64,000 bases of DNA from Polynucleobacter sp. SHI8 (GTDB lineage: Bacteria; Pseudomonadota; Gammaproteobacteria; Burkholderiales; Burkholderiaceae). Location of the stretch: positions 1,612,001-1,676,000 of the forward strand of contig NZ_AP027204.1 of NCBI RefSeq assembly GCF_027944005.1, written 5' to 3'. Positions within the stretch are counted from its first letter, which is position 1. Each line of letters opens with the position of its first letter. The notes under the pieces are model-generated. The model was not told where the DNA came from. It saw nothing but the letters and a program-made list of their open reading frames with translations, and did not search any database. This document shows positions 17,733 through 26,491 of this stretch, piece by piece. The position numbers and the translations under genes were made by a program.

Positions 17733-20381
17733 TCATCCAACTGAATCAGAATCATCCTCGATGTATCCTGTCTTCGTCAACTCTTGAACTAAGTCATGAT
17801 AATGAGTCTGCAATTCATGTACATCTTGTTTCGTTATTCTGCCATCATTTCGTAACAGATGCTCAAGCCTCATCAATTCATGAGCTAATCGATCACCACC
17901 TATTTGCCCAATGACCCCTTTTAAAGTATGAATAATCGATTTTTGTTGAACGAGGTGATTTTCATCCACAGCAATCAATAACTGCTCGAAAAATTTGGGT
18001 GGCTCTTTAAGGGATGACTGAATCAGCTTTTTCGCTAATACTTCATTGTTTCTTAAACGTCCGAGCATTGCAGTAGCATTAAATATTTCAAAGACCTTTG
18101 GCACCTCAGTCGTTGGAGCAACTGTTTGGCTATCACTTGTTTGCGTGGTTAACCACTTTCCTAACATCTGCTCTAAAGCAAGCGACTCGATAGGTTTAGC
18201 TAAAACATCATTCATACCCTTTTCAATAAAACGTGTTTTATCTTCTTCATACAAATAAGCTGTAACAGCAATAATGGGGATAGCAGGTAGGTGAATATCA
18301 CTTTCAAAAGCACGAATAAGATTCGCGGCTTCATCCCCTGTAAGAACTGGCATCCCAATATCCATGAGGATTAAATCCATATTTTGCTCTTGCATATAAC
18401 GATCATATGCTTTCTTCCCATCATCTTTGATTTCTAGAACGGCATGTGGACAAATATCCGTCAACATATTGGATAACACCATTTGATTAATTGGGTTATC
18501 CTCAACAATCAAGATGCGCCCACGATATTGCTTTAATGTAGTGGACGATTGAGGTAAGTTACTTGATGCACTCTGAATATTGACTGCCTCAATATCCAAA
18601 CACTCAAGGGGAATTTTGACCCAAAACTCTGAACCACTACCCTCTGTTGAATGAATACCATACTCACCCTTCATCAGATTAACTAAATTACTCACGATGG
18701 ATAAGCCCAGTCCGGAACCACTCGTGAGCGTTTCCTTCGACGTATTGACCTGAGAGAAGGACTGAAATAATAAAGCTTGGTTTTCTTTTGAAATGCCTTT
18801 TCCAGTATCTCGTACTGAGATTTCTAATTGCGCCATTTTGTCATGACGACTCACTTCTTTAACTGTTATTACAACGGATCCACTACTTGTAAACTTAATC
18901 GCATTATTGATCAGATTCGATAAAATCTGTTGCAAACGTAAGGCATCCGCTTGATAGGTTTGATTCTCAGGAAACTCACAATTTAACAGCAACTCAAGCC
19001 CTTTAGCCTTCGCAATGTCTTCATATAACTGGACAACTTCTTTGACAATCGAAGTAAGGTGAATCGGTGATTCGAGTAATTCCAATTTGCCAGATTCAAT
19101 CTTGGAAAAATCCAAAATATCATTCAAGAGAGTTTGTAAGTTATAACCAGACTTTAAAATAACTTCAATCCGTTTTTTTTGCTCGACTTCAGATACTTTT
19201 TTATTCAGTAATAACTGCGCCATTCCCAAAATACCATTTAATGGAGTCCTAATCTCATGACTCATGGTCGCTAAAAATTTTGATTTCGTAGCGTTCGCAT
19301 GTTCCGCTTGGGTTTTTAATTGTTGAAGTTGTGCCATCGACTCTTCAATGACCGAATTACTTTTCTTTAACTGATTGTTAAACTTCGTTGCTCTTAAAAT
19401 TGAACCTACTGAAATACCCGCATAAATCAAGACCAAAGCAGAAACTAAAAATCCGAAATAAAAGTAGATATTGCGATACCGCGTAAAGTTTTCAAGAACT
19501 GTTTCCTGAGTCACCCCTACAACAATGTATAAAGGCTGATTTCTAATCTTTTCAAATGCGTAATAACGTGTCACACCATCATAAAAATCATTTCCAATAA
19601 ATGTGCCGGAATCTTGACCCTTCATCATAGGGGGGATTTCAATAGTTTTAGTTGTGTAACTTGAGTCTTCTACTCCTTCTAAATATAGGACTCTAAACTT
19701 TCCATCTTCACCAACAACAGAAACTAAGCCATTTTTACCTAAGGCAATTTCCTTATAAAAACTTAAAAATATAGTCGGGTCAAAAGAAAGAACCGCAACA
19801 CCATTAAAAGAGCCATCAGATTGATTAATTCTGCGAGTTAACTGAATTGAAGGTTTACCTGTGGCGCGACCAATCACGGGTACACTTACAAAGGCACCTG
19901 GGGAATAGATCTCTTTATGAACCTTAAAATGCTCTCGATCTGATAAATCGATTGGCTTTAATACTGGTAGACTCGTAAAGGCATAAATACCCTCTCGGTC
20001 TATCATGCCAATCTGATTAAACTGCCGCAGTTCAATCACCTGATCACGCAATAACTCTTTAATAATCGGATAAGAGTCTTTGCCATATTTCTCGAAATAA
20101 AACTTCACAATCCGAATTAGTTCATCACCACTATTAAGGATAGTTTCCGAATGCTCTTTAAAAGCACGTTCGATATTGGTAATTTCTTGAAATGTAGTTT
20201 TATCAATATTTTGCTTGTCATAATGTATGCGCGTAAAAATAAACGTCCATAGAATGATCAATAGCAAAATTGATAACAGAACCAAAAACAAGATACTGTT
20301 ATTTTTTTCTTGGCGAACAGGAGCTTCCAAATGAGCAATGTTTTCTTTGGTAAATTCTGACGATGGTAAGTTTTGATTCAT
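17733..20381 (-). CDS. Membrane hybrid histidine kinase (dCACHE-like sensor, HisKA, HATPase, REC, Hpt)
   Basis: An 882-residue kinase. TM1 is at about 30-51 and TM2 at 305-328; between them lies a periplasmic sensor of about 250 residues with the Cache-like pattern REHFKVHKEIYSPGAFVSVPV. A short coiled coil leads to HisKA with H375 in MSHEIRTP, an HATPase with N-box NNAIKF (492-497) and DTGKGI (525-530), a receiver with D674, and an Hpt with H818 in HTLKG. It can thus run a full four-step relay itself. Cache sensors bind small molecules such as amino or organic acids; the ligand here is unknown. It sits 93 bases after the first hybrid kinase. Confidence 0.92.
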   Translation of the reverse strand: MNQNLPSSEFTKENIAHLEAPVRQEKNNSILFLVLLSILLLIILWTFIFTRIHYDKQNIDKTTFQEITNIERAFKEHSETILNSGDELIRIVKFYFEKYGKDSYPIIKELLRDQVIELRQFNQIGMIDREGIYAFTSLPVLKPIDLSDREHFKVHKEIYSPGAFVSVPVIGRATGKPSIQLTRRINQSDGSFNGVAVLSFDPTIFLSFYKEIALGKNGLVSVVGEDGKFRVLYLEGVEDSSYTTKTIEIPPMMKGQDSGTFIGNDFYDGVTRYYAFEKIRNQPLYIVVGVTQETVLENFTRYRNIYFYFGFLVSALVLIYAGISVGSILRATKFNNQLKKSNSVIEESMAQLQQLKTQAEHANATKSKFLATMSHEIRTPLNGILGMAQLLLNKKVSEVEQKKRIEVILKSGYNLQTLLNDILDFSKIESGKLELLESPIHLTSIVKEVVQLYEDIAKAKGLELLLNCEFPENQTYQADALRLQQILSNLINNAIKFTSSGSVVITVKEVSRHDKMAQLEISVRDTGKGISKENQALLFQSFSQVNTSKETLTSGSGLGLSIVSNLVNLMKGEYGIHSTEGSGSEFWVKIPLECLDIEAVNIQSASSNLPQSSTTLKQYRGRILIVEDNPINQMVLSNMLTDICPHAVLEIKDDGKKAYDRYMQEQNMDLILMDIGMPVLTGDEAANLIRAFESDIHLPAIPIIAVTAYLYEEDKTRFIEKGMNDVLAKPIESLALEQMLGKWLTTQTSDSQTVAPTTEVPKVFEIFNATAMLGRLRNNEVLAKKLIQSSLKEPPKFFEQLLIAVDENHLVQQKSIIHTLKGVIGQIGGDRLAHELMRLEHLLRNDGRITKQDVHELQTHYHDLVQELTKTGYIEDDSDSVG

Positions 20382-20474
20382 ACAAACTATTATGATGTAT
20401 TTTTGTGAAGATTCGGCAATTTTTCTTTAAAACTCATCATAGGCAAATAGGGGCTATTAAGCTCAATATATACC

Positions 20475-23402
20475 CTAATTCATTTGATTCGATTGAGCCG
20501 CTTGGATTGCCTTTACTAAATCAGCAATCTCATTTTCAAGATCTTGGACATGTGCCACACAATCTTGCCGTCCAACCGATTCTTCAACAGAGGCGATGGC
20601 TTGTAAGGTTCGCTGCGCTGAAAATATCACCACCATCCCTTTTATCGCGTGAGTGCTCTCCATGATTTTTGGACCATCATTCTTAGCTAAGCCATCTTTC
20701 ATTTGTTGCATAAATTGAGGAACATCTTTGATAAATTGAGTTGCAATTTCATGAAACAATGCAGGGCTATGGCCCAGTAATTCCATCGCCTGATCAAGAT
20801 CCATAATGACCGACTGATTACTCGAGCTCTTAATTTTTTTTCCCTCAGGAAACTTCTCTTGTGCCAGAACATCTAAGCGGTGCGATAAAGCTTTCGTATC
20901 AATGGGCTTAGATATATAGGCGTCCATTTGATGTCTTAAACATTCCTCTTGATCTCCAGCCATAGCATGTGCTGTCATGGCAATGATCGGAATGTGTCCG
21001 CCACTTACTTGTTCTTCTTCACGAATTTTTTTGGTCGCCTCATAGCCATTCATTATCGGCATATCTACATCCATCAAGATGACATCAAACTGACCCATCT
21101 GCCAATGTTTTAAAGCCTCCTCACCATGCTGGGCTAATGTCACTTGATGTCCTAATTTCTCGAGCAAGCGGATGGCTAAAATTTGGTTGACATGGTTGTC
21201 CTCAACCAACAAGATATGTAGAGCATTTTCTGATCGATCTACTAACTTTCGCATGACAGTTGGCAGAGTTTGCTGGATACCACCAAGCGCAATTAAAATG
21301 GCATTGAGTAGCTCAGACTTGACGATGGGTTTCATCACATACGAAGCGATACCTAGCTCTTGACACCTTGCTGTGTGAACAGCTTGATTATCTGAGGTCA
21401 TCATCATGATCATACGACATGCATACTTGGAGTTATTTTTTAATTTTTGGGCTAAATCAAAGCCATCCATTCCCGGCATTTGTGCATCAACCAAAGCAAT
21501 GCAGTAAGGCTTACCCCGCCGATAAGCTGCTTCAATTTCTATAAATCCTTGTTCAACACTAGTTACAAGGGTAGGCAACATCTTCCAACGCTGTAAGGTC
21601 TGATTGATCTGTTGCAGGTGGGTCTTATTGTCGTCGACTACCAAAATAGGCATTCCAGAGATTTGCCCTGTTTGTTGAAATTGCTCGACAACATCTGGAT
21701 TAACCACATCCATCTTTAGGGTGAAAGAAAAAGAACTCCCCTGACCTTCCTCACTTTCGACATGAATCTCACTCCCACCCATGAGCTGAAGGAGTTGCGA
21801 AGAAATAGTTAAGCCAAGTCCAGTCCCACCAAATTTTCGCGTAGTTGAGGTATCAGCTTGAGAAAAAGAATCAAAGATTAACTTCAATTTATTACTTGGT
21901 ATCCCAATTCCTGTATCCCTCACGCAAAAACGTACATCGATTGAACCATCTACTGGGTTTTCCACTTGCATGACGGATACTTCTATTTCACCGGTTTGCG
22001 TAAATTTAATTGCATTGCCAACTAAATTGACAATGATCTGACGCAACCTTCCTGGATCACCTAATAGTTGATCGGGGATATTGGCATCGATATTCAGTAA
22101 GAGCTCAAGATTTTTCTTGTGCGCTTTAATCGCCATCGTTCGCAAGGTGCTGCGTAACATGTCCTCTAATGAAAACTCAATTATTTCAATTTCCATTTTC
22201 CCAGACTCAATTTTGGAAAAATCAAGTATGTCGTTCACCACATTCAAAAGTGCATCTGCAGATGATTGAATCAGATCGAGAAATTCTCGCTGCTCATGCG
22301 ATAAATCAGTATCTAATACCAATTCCGTCATACCCATAATGCCATTCATGGGAGTTCGTATTTCATGACTCATATTGGCTAAGAAATCACTTTTAATCTT
22401 GGTCGACTGCTCCGCTGAATCTTTCGCCTGACGTAACATCTCTTCAGCCTGTTTGCGCTCAGTAATATCTGAAGTCGTGCCAGTCATACGTAATGCTCGA
22501 CCTGCCAAATCTCGATCGACCACTTTACCGTGTGCTTGTACCCAAGCTATATCACCATTATTTTTCTGTACCCGAAATTCAACTGAATAATACTCACTTT
22601 GACCTTTTAGAACTTCAATTAAATGATTTCTTACTAAAACAAGATCCTGTTGATCAATCCTATTTAAAAGAAAATCATCTCGAGTAAATTGCTCTTTTTC
22701 TTCGCCGCCCATCATGAGTGCCCAACGATCACTGAGATATAGTCGATGTTTCGCAATATCCCAATCCCATAATGCTAAATTAGATCCATTGAGCGCTAAA
22801 TTGAGTCGCTCTTGAGTGAGTCGAATGAATAACTCATTTTTTTGGCGCTCAGTTATATCCTGAAAACTGACCACTGCCCCTACCGTAATATTTTCCATCA
22901 CAATGGGTCTTGCTCTAAAATTAATCGGAACGAATTGACCGTCCTGAGTGATAAAGTGAGTCGTACCATCCATCGGCACTCCTGCCTGAATCACTTTAAA
23001 CTGTGGACTCTCCTCCGGCGGAAATAGTTGGTCATCAGGTTTCTTATATTGTATTTTTTCATGGATGAGTTGACCCATCATATTTGCTTCACGACATGCC
23101 AGTATTTTTTCTGCGGCCGCGTTCATAAAGGTTAGACTACCTTGTAAATCCGTCGCATATACGCCATCACTGAGTGTGTTCAAAAGGGTAAGAGTCATCG
23201 CAGCGTTTTGTACTCGAAAACGCTCATTGACTTCATTTAATTCCGCATTATTGATGAGGTGGACGTGTTGCATCAAGCGATGCTCTTTTTCTACATCTTG
23301 ATAATATTGATCGATGATGTCTAAAAATGATTTCAGCTTTTCATCAGCCGGATAATCATTCCCTAAATAACGACGAAGTTGCCTTTGCAACAAACGATGC
23401 AT
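20475..23402 (-). CDS. Soluble hybrid histidine kinase (PAS-PAS-HisKA-HATPase-REC-REC-Hpt)
   Basis: A 975-residue kinase without transmembrane segments. The N-terminal 65 residues are helical and probably coiled coil. Two PAS-type domains follow (about 68-190 and 195-315), each ending in a DITERK/Q motif. HisKA has H346 in MSHEIRTP; the HATPase has GNAIKF and DTGIGI. Two receivers follow, with D639 and D778, and an Hpt with H918 in THAIKG. It starts seven bases after the FIST gene stop, so the two are translated together. This FIST-kinase pairing is like NosP-NahK of Pseudomonas, where the FIST protein controls the kinase; the same link here is inference. Confidence 0.92.
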   Translation of the reverse strand: MHRLLQRQLRRYLGNDYPADEKLKSFLDIIDQYYQDVEKEHRLMQHVHLINNAELNEVNERFRVQNAAMTLTLLNTLSDGVYATDLQGSLTFMNAAAEKILACREANMMGQLIHEKIQYKKPDDQLFPPEESPQFKVIQAGVPMDGTTHFITQDGQFVPINFRARPIVMENITVGAVVSFQDITERQKNELFIRLTQERLNLALNGSNLALWDWDIAKHRLYLSDRWALMMGGEEKEQFTRDDFLLNRIDQQDLVLVRNHLIEVLKGQSEYYSVEFRVQKNNGDIAWVQAHGKVVDRDLAGRALRMTGTTSDITERKQAEEMLRQAKDSAEQSTKIKSDFLANMSHEIRTPMNGIMGMTELVLDTDLSHEQREFLDLIQSSADALLNVVNDILDFSKIESGKMEIEIIEFSLEDMLRSTLRTMAIKAHKKNLELLLNIDANIPDQLLGDPGRLRQIIVNLVGNAIKFTQTGEIEVSVMQVENPVDGSIDVRFCVRDTGIGIPSNKLKLIFDSFSQADTSTTRKFGGTGLGLTISSQLLQLMGGSEIHVESEEGQGSSFSFTLKMDVVNPDVVEQFQQTGQISGMPILVVDDNKTHLQQINQTLQRWKMLPTLVTSVEQGFIEIEAAYRRGKPYCIALVDAQMPGMDGFDLAQKLKNNSKYACRMIMMMTSDNQAVHTARCQELGIASYVMKPIVKSELLNAILIALGGIQQTLPTVMRKLVDRSENALHILLVEDNHVNQILAIRLLEKLGHQVTLAQHGEEALKHWQMGQFDVILMDVDMPIMNGYEATKKIREEEQVSGGHIPIIAMTAHAMAGDQEECLRHQMDAYISKPIDTKALSHRLDVLAQEKFPEGKKIKSSSNQSVIMDLDQAMELLGHSPALFHEIATQFIKDVPQFMQQMKDGLAKNDGPKIMESTHAIKGMVVIFSAQRTLQAIASVEESVGRQDCVAHVQDLENEIADLVKAIQAAQSNQMN

Positions 23403-23409
23403 GAAAGCC

Positions 23410-24525
23410 CTACTCGTAAATGGTGGTTAATGTCATGGTTTGATTATGTAACTGACACTGCAGAATATCCCGAAATGGTGCCAGTTCCCCATAAGAATAA
23501 AATCCAGCAATCGTTGTCTTTTCCCCTAATTTTTCTTGTACTTCCTCCAGCTCTTCCTCTGTCAATTGTCCCATCACTAAGCGCCTACCGACACAACTAA
23601 CGACTAAGCATAATCCTGCTTCATACTGTTCTTGAGAATGAGTAGCATCCGCTGCCATTCCAGCATTTTCAATTAAAAGATCAGAATTCGTACGCATCAA
23701 TTTACACAGATAACCCTGTGGTACATCCCCTGCAAAAGTCAGACTATTACTCCCCTCATCCACCCCGAGTAGAGTTCGAATCAGCAGTTTTTCTTTTTTA
23801 TTTACTTGAATGCCTAATGGGAAACGTAAGCCACTAGCCGGCAATTCCGAAGCCTGTTCACCAAGATATTTTTTATATAAGGCTAGAGCTGGTTGATTGT
23901 CGATTTCATAAACAATATTGCCAATGGATTTTGTCACCATTCGATCAGCTCCAAACTCTTCACAACCAGAAAAACAACCACTTTTTATGGTGAGATCACC
24001 ATAAAATCCTAAAGCTACAATCCTGTCAGTTTTAGCTGGTGCATTAGCCATTACCAAGGTATTACCAAACCGCGTACCATCACCAGCCAATCCACCGGTA
24101 ACGGGGAGTCCTGCTTGGTTTAGCCCTAGTGCGAGATCACTACCATTTACATGTAGTCCATCTGAAAGCACAAAAACATGACGTAGTTCTGGAGAAGCTA
24201 ACTCAGACATGAGTTGTTCACCAACTTCCTGAGCATTTTTTCCAGGACCAATATCAGTCGATACCATTCGAATATTTGCATCCTCAAGCTGAACTACTGT
24301 TGCAATCATGTCACCGTCACTAATACTTACCCCAGCAATACTCCCAGCGGAAGAACAACCGATAATCTGCGCTTGAGGAAATTTTTCTCGTAACTCGTTA
24401 AAACAAGACTCTTCTTGAAAATACGGATTATCTGAAAATACCAAAACAAGTTGTGCACTTGTAGAAAAACTAGGCAAGGATTCCCATCCAGATTGATGAT
24501 CCCAACGAATTTGACTAACTTGCAT
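23410..24525 (-). CDS. FIST-domain sensor protein (FIST_N plus FIST_C; NosP-like candidate)
   Basis: A 371-residue soluble protein with an N-terminal FIST domain (about 30-220: GCSSAGSIAG, VFVLSDGLHVNGSDL, TGGLAGDGTRF) and a FIST_C domain (about 225-355, ending in FYSYGELAPF). FIST domains are ligand-sensing modules; the FIST protein NosP binds haem and nitric oxide and controls a co-encoded hybrid kinase. It is the first gene of the phosphorelay cluster, with an AGGGG ribosome site before the ATG. Haem binding cannot be judged from sequence alone, and small-molecule (amino acid) sensing is the alternative. Confidence 0.88.
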   Translation of the reverse strand: MQVSQIRWDHQSGWESLPSFSTSAQLVLVFSDNPYFQEESCFNELREKFPQAQIIGCSSAGSIAGVSISDGDMIATVVQLEDANIRMVSTDIGPGKNAQEVGEQLMSELASPELRHVFVLSDGLHVNGSDLALGLNQAGLPVTGGLAGDGTRFGNTLVMANAPAKTDRIVALGFYGDLTIKSGCFSGCEEFGADRMVTKSIGNIVYEIDNQPALALYKKYLGEQASELPASGLRFPLGIQVNKKEKLLIRTLLGVDEGSNSLTFAGDVPQGYLCKLMRTNSDLLIENAGMAADATHSQEQYEAGLCLVVSCVGRRLVMGQLTEEELEEVQEKLGEKTTIAGFYSYGELAPFRDILQCQLHNQTMTLTTIYE

Positions 24526-24657
24526 GAGTACCCCTGTTTATATGAATCTAATACTTCATAATAACAGTGGAAAGAGAAAGTCCCGCATAGATTTTCTTGG
24601 AACTGAAGAGAAAAATAATGCTAATTTTTATAAATAAAGTTCTCTTTTGCGATGATC

Positions 24658-24682
24658 AAAGGGGTTTTGAGATTCCCCTTTT
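24658..24682. terminator. Stem-loop between FbpA remnant and FIST gene
   Basis: A 7-bp stem AAAGGGG/CCCCTTT with a 10-base loop. A short T run follows only on the plus strand, so as a rho-independent terminator it is weak for leftward transcripts arriving from the tRNA side. It may instead be a leftover of the decayed gene's terminator. Confidence 0.35.
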
Positions 24683-24713
24683 GCTATTTGATTTGAAGAC
24701 TTTTCTTGGATAT

Positions 24714-24911
24714 TTATTTATATCCTACTTGATCGAGTAACTTCTGAGCCGCTATTTGGTTTTTGCCAATCGCAGCAACAGGTACCTTTTCAACCTAGAA
24801 ATTCCCCATACTCTTAAATGCGGGATTATCAACTTTTACGGTGGATACAACATGCCATTCATTATTGCCGTTAGCAAGATACTCCTGAGCAGAATCAGTA
24901 AGTAGGATTTT
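24714..24911 (-). pseudogene. C-terminal remnant of an FbpA-type iron-binding protein gene
   Basis: The minus strand encodes, in one frame, the tail of a ferric-iron ABC binding protein: about TDSAQEYLANGNNEW, then VDNPAFKSMGNF, then a TAG stop at 24795-24797, then VEKVPVAAIGKNQ and LLDQVGYK with the natural TAA at 24714-24716. The order and wording match the conserved C-terminus of FbpA/FutA proteins, where the position of the TAG normally holds Lys (AAG). No upstream part of the gene is visible; another stop (TAA at 24912-24914) closes the frame. The rest was deleted or has decayed beyond recognition. The length left is about 65 codons. Confidence 0.75.
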
Positions 24912-24975
24912 TTAGGTACATTAGATGGTACATAAAAATTAAAATTTATGTAAGTATTTGATTTGCATAGCCTAT

Positions 24976-25068
24976 TGGCGGAGACGAGAAGATTCGAACT
25001 TCCGATCCAGGGTTTAGCCAGATGCTCCCTTAGCAGGGGAGTGCCTTCGACCACTCGGCCACGTCTCC
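24976..25068 (-). tRNA. tRNA-Ser (anticodon GCU)
   Basis: The reverse strand folds as a serine tRNA of 93 bases. The acceptor stem GGAGACG (25068-25062) pairs with CGTCTCC, followed by discriminator G and an encoded CCA at 24978-24976. The anticodon loop CTGCTAA reads GCU, for AGC/AGU codons. A long variable arm and a T-loop TTCGAAT are present. It lies 93 bases downstream of lysC on the same strand. Confidence 0.96.
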
Positions 25069-25161
25069 GTAATACGCTAAAACTACAAGTTTGCTATTCT
25101 AACGGATTTATTAAAAACCCCCAAGGAATATCAACAACTTATTTAATAAATCAACTACTTA

Positions 25162-26412
25162 TTACTTCTGCTCAAGTTCAAAAGCTTTATGTAATGCTCT
25201 GACTGCAAGTTCCATATACTTTTCATCTATTAATACAGAAATCTTGATTTCACTGGTCGAAATCATCTGAATGTTAATCCCCTCTTCCGAAAGCGTTCTA
25301 AACATTTTGCTCGCAATACCAACATGCGAGCGCATGCCAACACCCACTACAGAGACTTTAGATACTTTGGGGTCCCCAGAGATTTCTTTAGCTTCCATGT
25401 GCGATTGCACTTTGGTCTTCAAAATCTCTGTTGCTTTTTGATACTCAGCCCTTGGAACCGTGAAAGTAAAGTCCGTCTTACCATCAACCGATTGATTCTG
25501 AATAATCATGTCCACATCAATGTTGGCATCTGCTATAGGGCCTAAAATTTGATAGGCAATGCCTGGCTTATCCGGAACTCCAAGAACCGTAATCTTTGCC
25601 TCATCCCGGGCAAATGCAATACCAGAAATAACTGCAGCTTCCATTTTATTGTCTTCCTCAAAGGTAATTAATGTGCCAGATGCCATCTCTTGCTCAAGAG
25701 GGATCATCGGGTCGGTCAGCGATGATAAAACACGTGTTTTAACGCGATATTTTCCCGCAAATTCTACTGAGCGGATTTGCAAGACTTTGGAGCCAAGACT
25801 TGCCATCTCCAACATTTCTTCAAACGTAATTCGGTCGAGCCGACGCGCTTCATCACAGACTCTAGGATCTGTGGTGTACACACCATCCACATCGGTATAA
25901 ATCAAACACTCTTCCGCACCTAGTGCAGCAGCAATTGCTACCGCAGAGGTATCGGATCCACCGCGTCCGAGTGTAGTGATATTGCCTTTTTCATCAACAC
26001 CCTGAAAACCAGTAATTACCACCACCTTACCTTGTGCTAAATCAGCAAGAACTTTTTCTTTTTCAATTCCTTGAATACGCGCTTTAGTGTGCGCCGAATC
26101 GGTTCGTATCACCACCTGCCATCCAGCATAACTTAATGCTGCTATCCCTTCAGCTTGGAGTGCTAACGCTAACAATCCTGAACTGACTTGCTCTCCAGTA
26201 CTGGCAATTTGATCAAGTTCTCGTGGGTCTGGATCTGGGTTAATCTCTTTCGCCAACCCTAACAGGCGATTAGTTTCGCCTGACATGGCGGATGGCACAA
26301 CCACGACCTGATGACCAGCTTTTTGCCACTTCGCAACGCGCTTTGCCACATTTTTAATACGTTCAGGTGACCCCATGGAGGTCCCACCATATTTATGTAC
26401 GATTAATGCCAT
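25162..26412 (-). CDS. lysC: Aspartate kinase
   Basis: A 416-residue monofunctional aspartokinase, first step of the lysine/threonine/methionine and diaminopimelate pathway. The N-terminal KYGGTSMGSPERI motif is the kinase signature. Two ACT domains (about residues 265-340 and 345-410) give feedback control by lysine and threonine. This length is typical of the type whose gene also encodes an internal beta subunit, for which the Met at the start of the regulatory half would serve. Accessory genes around it (tilS, accA) are unrelated, a common Burkholderiales neighbourhood. Confidence 0.97.
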   Translation of the reverse strand: MALIVHKYGGTSMGSPERIKNVAKRVAKWQKAGHQVVVVPSAMSGETNRLLGLAKEINPDPDPRELDQIASTGEQVSSGLLALALQAEGIAALSYAGWQVVIRTDSAHTKARIQGIEKEKVLADLAQGKVVVITGFQGVDEKGNITTLGRGGSDTSAVAIAAALGAEECLIYTDVDGVYTTDPRVCDEARRLDRITFEEMLEMASLGSKVLQIRSVEFAGKYRVKTRVLSSLTDPMIPLEQEMASGTLITFEEDNKMEAAVISGIAFARDEAKITVLGVPDKPGIAYQILGPIADANIDVDMIIQNQSVDGKTDFTFTVPRAEYQKATEILKTKVQSHMEAKEISGDPKVSKVSVVGVGMRSHVGIASKMFRTLSEEGINIQMISTSEIKISVLIDEKYMELAVRALHKAFELEQK

Positions 26413-26491
26413 ATGAATACTTTTGCGTAATTTTTATACGCTTGATGAATAAAGGGTTATTTTACACCTTTGTGCGTGCTCTTCTTCAACT

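Noticed and set aside
24658..24682. Strong leftward terminator after the FbpA remnant
   Set aside because: The 7-bp stem has no T run in the leftward direction; it is listed only as a low-confidence stem-loop.
24836..25054. Open frame of 72 codons across the tRNA-Ser gene
   Set aside because: It reads through the tRNA and is out of frame with the FbpA remnant, so it is a chance frame.
24976..25068. Integration site (att) of a mobile element at tRNA-Ser
   Set aside because: No integrase gene and no duplicated tRNA 3' end were seen nearby; the FbpA remnant alone does not prove insertion.
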